Of a DNA stretch of 11,046 nt, positions 6,401 to 11,046 are shown piece by piece. Position 1 is the stretch's first letter. Each line of letters opens with the position of its first letter. The translations under genes were made by a program, and so were the position numbers. The notes beneath the pieces were generated by a model, which was given only the letters and a program-made list of their open reading frames with translations, was not told the origin of the DNA and searched no databases. The DNA comes from an uncultured Clostridia bacterium (GTDB taxonomy: Bacteria; Bacillota; Clostridia; Oscillospirales; Acutalibacteraceae), in contig CAMNHG010000042.1 of assembly GCA_946539105.1 (NCBI GenBank), positions 1 to 11,046 of the forward strand. Direction: 5' to 3'.

Positions 6401-7058
6401 CGTCCTCAATGCTGTTTATGATGATTCTGCCCCAAATTGACCTTGAAAAGCAGCTCTCGCTGTAGCTGTTCAGCATATTGTCAAGCCAAACCCCGGGGAA
6501 AGGCTGGGTTGAGAGAAAATTACGGATATCAATTACGGTTTTGCGAAGGGGCTGATCGCTCTTTTTTGCTGAGGAAAAGGCGTTTAACAGCCGTGTAAAG
6601 CCGTCTTTGCCGTTATTGTAGAACTTTTCAAAGGTCAAATCGAGTGCCTTGTTGCTGAGCACGTCAAGCTCGCCCTTGTCGCCGATACGGTAGTCGGACG
6701 AAATATTAAGCGCGTGAAAATACTCCCTTACAATGTCGCCGCAAAAGCTGTCGATTGTAGAGATATGCGCGTTTAAAAACCTCTTTTTTTGGTTTAAGAG
6801 AGACGGATTATAGGGATCGTTTTTAATAAGCTCGTTGATTTTTCCGCTGATTCTCTGCTTCATCTCCGACGCGGCGTCCCTGGTAAAGGTAACGACAAGC
6901 AGCCTGTCGGCGTCTACGGGGTTTTCCTCGCGCGTTATAAGCTGCTTTACGCGCTCAACCAGCACAGCGGTTTTGCCCGACCCTGCCGCTGCCGAAACCA
7001 GCACCGAGCCCTCGGTTGAATTTATCGCGTCAAGCTGGCTGTCTGTCCACTCAGGCAT
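3474..7058 (-). CDS. addA: ATP-dependent helicase/nuclease subunit A (AddA)
   Basis: AddA is the UvrD/Rep-type 3'-5' helicase and nuclease subunit of AddAB, the RecBCD counterpart that resects double-strand breaks and prepares 3' ends for RecA. From the ATG at 7058 it has 1194 residues, typical for the family. Visible motifs: Walker A AAGSGKT at 24-30, motif Ia around 53-70, Walker B DEYQD at 400-404, motif III GDVKQSIYSFR near 426-436, and motif VI region EEMRLFYVALTRAREK at 853-868. The C-terminal RecB-type nuclease shows Asp1130 in GAVD, Asp1143 and Lys1145 in DYK, and QLELY at 1162-1166, with conserved-looking His at 1035-1036. The frame is open back to a TTG at 7091. I prefer the ATG at 7058 because a GGTGAG site precedes it and family members start just before the WT(D/S)xQ motif. 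It overlaps the addB stop by eight bases, so translational coupling is likely. All key residues are present. Confidence 0.97.
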   Translation of the reverse strand: MPEWTDSQLDAINSTEGSVLVSAAAGSGKTAVLVERVKQLITREENPVDADRLLVVTFTRDAASEMKQRISGKINELIKNDPYNPSLLNQKKRFLNAHISTIDSFCGDIVREYFHALNISSDYRIGDKGELDVLSNKALDLTFEKFYNNGKDGFTRLLNAFSSAKKSDQPLRKTVIDIRNFLSTQPFPGVWLDNMLNSYSESCFSRSIWGRIIINSIEDDVNRLISLMNSAERSLENEPELAEKFLDAVREEKSWLKKLLTVLKDDNWDDMTAFLKTFSPKKNIRAPKGYTDHPVKISVADKRTAVKKEIEKLIKKYDYTEVQADSELVEMKQLLSVLFDIVREYLSVYQKLKNDKNILSFSDVEQLAVSLLAEYSDEKGFVKTAAANEITKRFDAVIVDEYQDVNEVQELIFTCVSNGNNLFTVGDVKQSIYSFRQARPQIFIDRKENCTRYDRKNPEYPAVIILDKNFRSRSQVCDTVNFIFSRLMSKRAAQMDYTTDEYLYVGAAYDDADNRETEITLIEKSAFPDDTSKVELEASYIAAQIHKLKSEGFIVTDKNGIKHPAKFSDFAVILRNTSSGGEFSSDEEGKKKGAVEFVKKLIANGVPAYCEDADSFFDSTEIKLLLNLLRIIDNPSLDIPMLSVICSPVYGFTPDELAEIRAKNRYVSLYSSLCQNRDTNTKIDGFLTELKKLRQLSSVCTVDELIGRLLDTTALGAITSAVKGAQTAQKNINLLRVYARDFEKHGYKSLSDFIAFIDKMIETGSTLDAASNADSSTVNGVRVLSIHKSKGLEYPVCFIADTAHQFNRNSFNNDVLLDCRAGLGVKRKIGVLRYNTLPRAAVRLELERNQIAEEMRLFYVALTRAREKLYIIGTVDNAEKYKDSVYSKLSGNKVEPYSVSSCKSMFEWTMLSALLNPSVRKQVLPHAEAVTAENYPEWRYTEIKSFDDVIQPVSVVEEITEIAAQTEIPEKINYAEILRKNLEFKYPNADIMDLPQKVTASQIAHSQSDDYFEKVIKKPSFITDKAQSVDIGTAHHRFLQYCDFAAAKEDISAELDRLVKSGRLSEEQAQSVQLDKLSEMLGGKLFERVLNSPRVYREERFTAKIHPSLLDEKYMDIDKNVGIIMQGAVDLAFVEDGKLVIADYKTDRVRDIEKLRALYQKQLELYGEALSKSLETEVKQLIIYSIHLGDYITL

Positions 7059-10000
7059 TGAGCTCACCGCCTTTCTTTGATAATTCTTCAATCAGCTTTT
7101 GTTTGTCAAAGCCCGTTACGGCGTTTCGCGGCTCGCTTTGGCGGTAGGCGCAAACGCTGTCATAGGGGCAGTAGGTGCAGCCGTCGTAGGCTCCCTTTAA
7201 CGGTGAAGCCTCGATTTTTCCGTCGTATAGCCGGTCGCCCATATCGCCGATGGTTACGTCAATCCTGTTGAACACCGCGTTAAATTCTTCGGCGGTGAGC
7301 CTGCTGAAAATATCGCGCCCTGAAAATTCGAGCTTTACGGGGATATAGGTGGCTGAGTCGGTCTTGTCCATTCCGTGGAGCACAGTGCGGTCGTCGAGCA
7401 CTACTCCCTTCATTTTCAGCTTCTTGTTAAGCTCCTTTTTAATTTGGTCGTCAGCCAAATTATCGGCGGAAACAGGCGTGATTGCCGCAGGCATATAGAG
7501 CACCGCTGAGGGCGTGATCTCGCCGTAACGCTGTTTGCCGGTAACGTCGATTGAATGCAGGTAAATAAGCATTTGCAGGTTTACTCCGTACAGAACGTCG
7601 CTTAATTTAAAATCCTTGGGACCTGTTTTGTAGTCGATAACGCGCAGATATTTTACGCCGTCCTTTTCCATAACGTCTACGCGGTCAACGCTTCCGCGCA
7701 CAGACACGGTTCTGCCGTTTTTGAGTTTTACGGTGTACTCGGGAATTTCGCCCGATATATTCAATTCGCAGTCGGCAACGTCAAAATCGCTCTGCGAAAG
7801 CTCCTCAATGATGTGCTTTAACAGCACAAAAACGTTTGAGCTGATGTTTTTAAGCTCGTACATAAAGGCGTTTGTTTTGTTCTCCTCTCCGCCCAGGTAG
7901 GTCGCGAGGTAGTCCGAGAGCGAGTCGTTTATAAAACGCTCAATCTCGCTGTCCTCCATAACGCTGTACTCCGATTTGTCAAATTTATCAAAGAACAGCT
8001 CCAAAATACGGTGTACAAGCGTTCCGAACTCCATCGGGTTAATCTCTGCCTTATAACGCTTGCGGATTCGCAGTCCGTAGTTGCAGAAGTACGAAAACGG
8101 ACAGTTGCTGAAGTTTTCGAGCTGAGAGGCGGAAATGCGCAGGTTTTCGCCGAAGAGCTTTTCGGCGTTTTGTTTATTTTCAAGCCTGAACGGAGAGCTT
8201 TGCACGGCACGGCGCACAGCCTCTGCCTTTGGCTTATATTCTGAATTACTGTTAAAAAATTCGCCCAGACCGGTAATGTCTTTTCCGCCGAAAAGCGAAC
8301 GCGCGTACTCTTCAAACGCCGGCTTGAGCGCGAGCATATTACCGGATTTATCGTTTTCGAACGCGGTTTTGTCGAGTACAACGATTTTCGGCAGAGCGGC
8401 GGCGGTATCCTCGGCAATTTGAGAGGGCTTGAACTTTTCGCCCTTTAAATTGAGCGTGGGATATGTTATATACAGCCTGTCCGACACCGAGGTGATACAG
8501 CAGTACGCCATATACGTCTCAAGGTTTGAAGCACTCGAGTAGTCCTCAACAAAGTTGAGGTTGTTTAGCGCGAGCAGCTTTTGCTCGTAGGAAGAAAACA
8601 GTCCGGTGCTCTTCGGCGCGGCAGGAAATACGCCGTCGTTACAGCCGATTACAAAAGCCGCCTTGTGTGAAGAAATCCTCACGCGCTGGGCGGTTGTGAC
8701 GGTTACGCAGTCCAGCTTACGCGGAATCTCGGCAAAATCTATGGAGCGGATTTGCTTTGACAGAAGCTCGTAATAACGCTTTGCGGAGAGGTTTTTTTCT
8801 CCGATTACGGCTACGGTTTTGTCGAGAGCGTCCATCAAAAGCTCCCAAACGCGGATTTGCTCAGAGGCGAAATCTTCCTCGCCAAGGTCAGAAAACTCGT
8901 CGTAAAGCCTTCTCAGCGCGTCGGGAACGCCCATATCCTCAAGCAGACGGTAAAGCAGGGTTGAAATCTCTTTGCCGGTTTTGTCCTTGATGTCCGATTT
9001 GAATGTTAATAGCGGCTCAACAACCGAACGGCGCACGTTTTCGGCGGCTTCAAGTGCTTTTTCGTCCGCCTTGGTAAATTTTTCGGCAAAGCCCGAGGGA
9101 TTTTGCGTGAACTCCTTTTTAAAGCCCGAATTATTTACATTCCAGATGTAAACATAGCCCTCAAAGTCGCCTATGTCGTCGGGGGAATTGGCGGTTAGAC
9201 CGGTTTTAAGCAGAGATAAAATATCCTCGCGCTCGAAGTTGTCGAGGATAATTCTGAACACGGAATTTACAAACCTGATTACCGGCTTTACGTCCGCGTC
9301 CTTGCGCGAATCCATAAAATACGGAATGTCGTACTTCTCGAAAATCACGTCCAAAATGCCGTTGTAATTGTCGGTTTCGTGGCAGATTACCGAGATATCG
9401 GAGTATAAAAAGCCCTCGTCAATTATCAGCCGCTTAATCTGCCTTGCTATGTACTCGCATTCGTCGTAAGCGTCACAAGCCTGATAAATACTGACATTTT
9501 CGGGATTTTCGGGGTAGACGAAATCGGGCTTGCGGTTGCGGAAGGCGTAGGCTTCAATAGTTTTGAGCTCATCATTGTTAAAGCGCGTGCACTCAGTCAG
9601 CTTAACCGGTGCTTTAATGCCTATAAAGTCCTTATTCGCTATGGCTTTAATGCGCTTGTAGGTATCATTACAGGTCGCGAAAACATCCTCCTCCCCTGTC
9701 TGTTCGGGGTCGAGGGTCAGGGCGATGAAGGTCTCTTTGCACCTGCCCATCAAAAGCCTTATCAGCTTTAGCTGTTGGGCGGTAAATCCGCTGAACGAAT
9801 CTACAAAAAGCGTATAGCCGTTGAAGATGTTATTATTCTCTAAAAGAATATTATATACCCTGTCAAGGTCGTCGAGAGGGTCGATGTAGCTCTGCGATAC
9901 AATCGCGTCGAAGCTGTCAAAAATCAGCGCGGATTCATTCAGCTTTGTTTTTACTGTTTCGTCCTCAATATTTTCCGCTGCCGCGCGGAGCATATCGGTG

Positions 10001-10395
10001 GTGACAGAGGACTTTTTGCACTCCTTAAGCGTCGCGATCATCATATCGGAGACGCCCTTGTTTTTGTCCTCGCTTAAAAGCGTCAGCCTGCCGCTGAGCT
10101 GTTCAAGCGCGAGGCTCATAATCACGCTGCGTGTGCCGTCGTCAATCACATTTTTAGGTAGGTGTGAAGTCTGCTCAAAAACACTTCTGCACAGGCTTAA
10201 AAAGCCGAAAACGCTGACGTTTTTGGAGTTTTTTGCCCCTAAAAGTTCAAAGAGTGCTTTTTCGGTTTCAAAGGTGCTCTGGTCGGGGACGAGCATAATG
10301 ATTTTGTCGTTGCCGGAAAGCACCATTTCTTTAATTTTGCCGTAGATATAAGAGGTTTTGCCGAAACCGCTTCTTCCCAAAATAAACTGAAGCAT
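7051..10395 (-). CDS. addB: ATP-dependent helicase/nuclease subunit B (AddB)
   Basis: AddB is the second nuclease subunit of AddAB. In the studied Bacillus enzyme it cuts the 5'-ending strand and takes part in Chi recognition. From the ATG at 10395 it has 1114 residues, close to the usual length. The N-terminus has the family start MLQFILGRSGFGKT, with Walker A GRSGFGKT at 7-14. The C-terminal nuclease shows His795 in GTLVH, Asp904 in GSVD, Asp921 and Lys923 in DYKTG, and Gln941 in QMLIY. Four cysteines match the AddB 4Fe-4S site that staples the nuclease domain: Cys765 in SNCPF plus the C-x2-C-x5-C cluster Cys1073, Cys1076 and Cys1082. An upstream in-frame TTG at 10431 is rejected because GGAGG lies five bases before the ATG at 10395. 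The gene starts one base after the spoIIR stop and overlaps addA, so the three genes probably form one operon. Confidence 0.97.
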   Translation of the reverse strand: MLQFILGRSGFGKTSYIYGKIKEMVLSGNDKIIMLVPDQSTFETEKALFELLGAKNSKNVSVFGFLSLCRSVFEQTSHLPKNVIDDGTRSVIMSLALEQLSGRLTLLSEDKNKGVSDMMIATLKECKKSSVTTDMLRAAAENIEDETVKTKLNESALIFDSFDAIVSQSYIDPLDDLDRVYNILLENNNIFNGYTLFVDSFSGFTAQQLKLIRLLMGRCKETFIALTLDPEQTGEEDVFATCNDTYKRIKAIANKDFIGIKAPVKLTECTRFNNDELKTIEAYAFRNRKPDFVYPENPENVSIYQACDAYDECEYIARQIKRLIIDEGFLYSDISVICHETDNYNGILDVIFEKYDIPYFMDSRKDADVKPVIRFVNSVFRIILDNFEREDILSLLKTGLTANSPDDIGDFEGYVYIWNVNNSGFKKEFTQNPSGFAEKFTKADEKALEAAENVRRSVVEPLLTFKSDIKDKTGKEISTLLYRLLEDMGVPDALRRLYDEFSDLGEEDFASEQIRVWELLMDALDKTVAVIGEKNLSAKRYYELLSKQIRSIDFAEIPRKLDCVTVTTAQRVRISSHKAAFVIGCNDGVFPAAPKSTGLFSSYEQKLLALNNLNFVEDYSSASNLETYMAYCCITSVSDRLYITYPTLNLKGEKFKPSQIAEDTAAALPKIVVLDKTAFENDKSGNMLALKPAFEEYARSLFGGKDITGLGEFFNSNSEYKPKAEAVRRAVQSSPFRLENKQNAEKLFGENLRISASQLENFSNCPFSYFCNYGLRIRKRYKAEINPMEFGTLVHRILELFFDKFDKSEYSVMEDSEIERFINDSLSDYLATYLGGEENKTNAFMYELKNISSNVFVLLKHIIEELSQSDFDVADCELNISGEIPEYTVKLKNGRTVSVRGSVDRVDVMEKDGVKYLRVIDYKTGPKDFKLSDVLYGVNLQMLIYLHSIDVTGKQRYGEITPSAVLYMPAAITPVSADNLADDQIKKELNKKLKMKGVVLDDRTVLHGMDKTDSATYIPVKLEFSGRDIFSRLTAEEFNAVFNRIDVTIGDMGDRLYDGKIEASPLKGAYDGCTYCPYDSVCAYRQSEPRNAVTGFDKQKLIEELSKKGGELNA
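7063..7068 (-). promoter_or_regulatory. Ribosome binding site of addA inside addB
   Basis: Read on the minus strand, GGTGAG (within AAAGGCGGTGAG) ends four bases before the ATG at 7058. It lies in the last codons of addB. It supports the ATG at 7058 over the TTG at 7091 and suggests re-initiation by ribosomes finishing addB. Confidence 0.65.
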
Positions 10396-10396
10396 T

Positions 10397-10999
10397 TTAT
10401 CCTCCGTTAAAAAGTGAGCTGAGCCTTTCAAAAAGCTCGACCACCTTAAATTTGTATTCGTATTTTTCGTTTTTTACAACGTCGTATTCGTTATCGCTCA
10501 ACGCCTGCTTTGCCTTTTTGTCCTGCTCCACAGCACTCGAAAGGCAAATTGACGGGTACATCACGCACCACCAGTTGTGCCCCTCTCCCTTTCCGAGGGT
10601 AATTCTCAGGGCGTCGTACATTCCCGAAGGCAGTGTGTAGGCACTGTATTCACGCGTGGTGAAGTACATATTTTTTATCTCGGCCTTGGCGGTGTAATTA
10701 CAGCCGAGGCGTTTAAGCTCGTCGTTTGCGGCTTTTTCTATTTCACTAAGGTTTTCCGCTGTCAGGCTCTCTGCCTGCTCCTTTGAAGCGGCATTTTTGA
10801 ACATATTTTCCGTGTATTCCAGCACCCTGTCGCGGACTTTCAGCTTAATACTCTGGTCGTATTCGCTGTCGGAATTTGCGAGGACGTGAAGGCGAAACAC
10901 GTCGTTTGAGATGTTTTCACACTGCGCCTGGAACGGAATTACAGAATAAATAACCGCGATAATAAACGCGGTGCAGATTGATTTTACAATTAGCTTCAT
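10397..10999 (-). CDS. spoIIR: Stage II sporulation protein R (SpoIIR)
   Basis: SpoIIR is made in the forespore, exported to the space between the two sporulation membranes, and triggers the protease SpoIIGA to process pro-sigmaE in the mother cell. The 200-residue product has an N-terminal signal or anchor segment at about 3-24. The SpoIIR core begins with FRLHVLANSDSEYDQ at 35-49 and a KxxVRD segment at 52-57. The hallmark C-terminal part is YFTTREY at 112-118, LPSGMYDALRITLGKGEG at 123-140 and NWWCVMYPSIC at 142-152, with Cys145 and Cys152. I chose the ATG at 10999. A TTG two codons upstream (11005) is possible, since an AAGGA site is better spaced for it. The gene is directly followed by addB with a one-base gap, so the cluster links sporulation signalling and DNA repair genes on one transcript. 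Its presence suggests a spore-forming ancestry but does not by itself prove sporulation. Confidence 0.93.
   Translation of the reverse strand: MKLIVKSICTAFIIAVIYSVIPFQAQCENISNDVFRLHVLANSDSEYDQSIKLKVRDRVLEYTENMFKNAASKEQAESLTAENLSEIEKAANDELKRLGCNYTAKAEIKNMYFTTREYSAYTLPSGMYDALRITLGKGEGHNWWCVMYPSICLSSAVEQDKKAKQALSDNEYDVVKNEKYEYKFKVVELFERLSSLFNGG
10401..10405 (-). promoter_or_regulatory. Ribosome binding site of addB inside spoIIR
   Basis: GGAGG on the minus strand sits five bases before the ATG at 10395 and forms part of the final Gly-Gly codons of spoIIR. It decides the addB start and indicates translational coupling to spoIIR. Confidence 0.9.
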
Positions 11000-11006
11000 A
11001 AACAAA

Positions 11007-11043
11007 AACCTGTCCTTTCTTTCAACGGGATTATGGACAGGTT
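11007..11043 (-). promoter_or_regulatory. Inverted repeat overlapping the spoIIR ribosome binding site
   Basis: AACCTGTCC at 11007-11015 and GGACAGGTT at 11035-11043 are perfect nine-base inverted copies with a 19-base loop. In minus-strand RNA the hairpin is followed by UUUGUUU and then the spoIIR ATG. The downstream arm contains the Shine-Dalgarno candidates AAGGA and AGG. It could therefore be the terminator of the preceding minus-strand gene, an attenuator, or a structure that hides the ribosome binding site. The same bases also resemble a sigmaF-type promoter. The repeat itself is certain and its role is not. Confidence 0.6.
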
Positions 11044-11046
11044 AAG

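Noticed and set aside
7059..7091. Upstream TTG start for addA adding 11 residues
   Set aside because: The ATG at 7058 has a GGTGAG site and gives the usual AddA N-terminus, while the TTG lies deeper inside addB without a clear site.
7929..8417. 162-codon alternative frame inside addB
   Set aside because: It lies wholly within the well-supported AddB frame on the same strand, has no own binding site and shows no family features.
10396..10431. Upstream TTG start for addB adding 12 residues
   Set aside because: GGAGG sits five bases before the ATG at 10395, and MLQFILGRSGFGKT is the normal family start.
125..11005. Possible mobile island or defence system around AddAB
   Set aside because: AddAB here is the standard housekeeping repair enzyme with full motifs. 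There is no integrase, transposase, attachment repeat, or restriction or toxin gene in the window.

Overview
The window looks like chromosomal DNA from an anaerobic, Gram-positive, spore-lineage Clostridia. Dockerin-borne glycoside hydrolases together with SpoIIR and AddAB point to the Ruminococcus / Oscillospiraceae group. The genus is inferred, but the phylum is well supported by the dockerins, AddAB instead of RecBCD, SpoIIR and strong AGGAGG-type ribosome binding sites. Base composition of the genes is roughly balanced. I see no transposase, integrase, tRNA, rRNA, CRISPR array or phage gene.

Layout. Positions 1-25 hold a rho-independent terminator for a gene to the left of the window. An extended -10 promoter and an AGGAGG site (about 67-117) then drive two plus-strand genes 30 bases apart. 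The first encodes an exported AmyE-like GH13 alpha-amylase and the second an exported subtilisin-family protease that starts with TTG. Both proteins end in a two-repeat, calcium-binding type I dockerin. They are therefore predicted to be secreted and docked on a cohesin-bearing scaffoldin, as in a cellulosome or amylosome. No scaffoldin or cohesin lies in the window. The protease also carries a Thr/Glu/Pro linker and shows no recognisable propeptide.

Positions 3140-3473 form a gene-free convergent junction. It holds a hairpin that can serve as terminator on both strands, a long pyrimidine-rich (plus strand) microsatellite with a clear 6-base period, a small island with two CGTATACG palindromes, and a TGCA-rich hairpin directly after the addA stop.

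From 10999 down to 3474, on the minus strand, lies a tightly packed cluster spoIIR-addB-addA. The spoIIR stop is one base before the addB start, and addB overlaps addA by 8 bases. SpoIIR is the forespore-secreted signal that triggers pro-sigmaE processing. AddB and AddA form the helicase-nuclease that resects DNA double-strand ends for RecA. The catalytic and Fe-S ligand residues expected in both subunits are visible. A 9-base inverted repeat at 11007-11043 overlaps the spoIIR ribosome binding site.

I found no convincing new multi-gene system. The most unusual items are the dockerin protease without a propeptide beside the dockerin amylase, the hexanucleotide purine/pyrimidine tract, and the possible control hairpin or sigmaF-like promoter in front of spoIIR.
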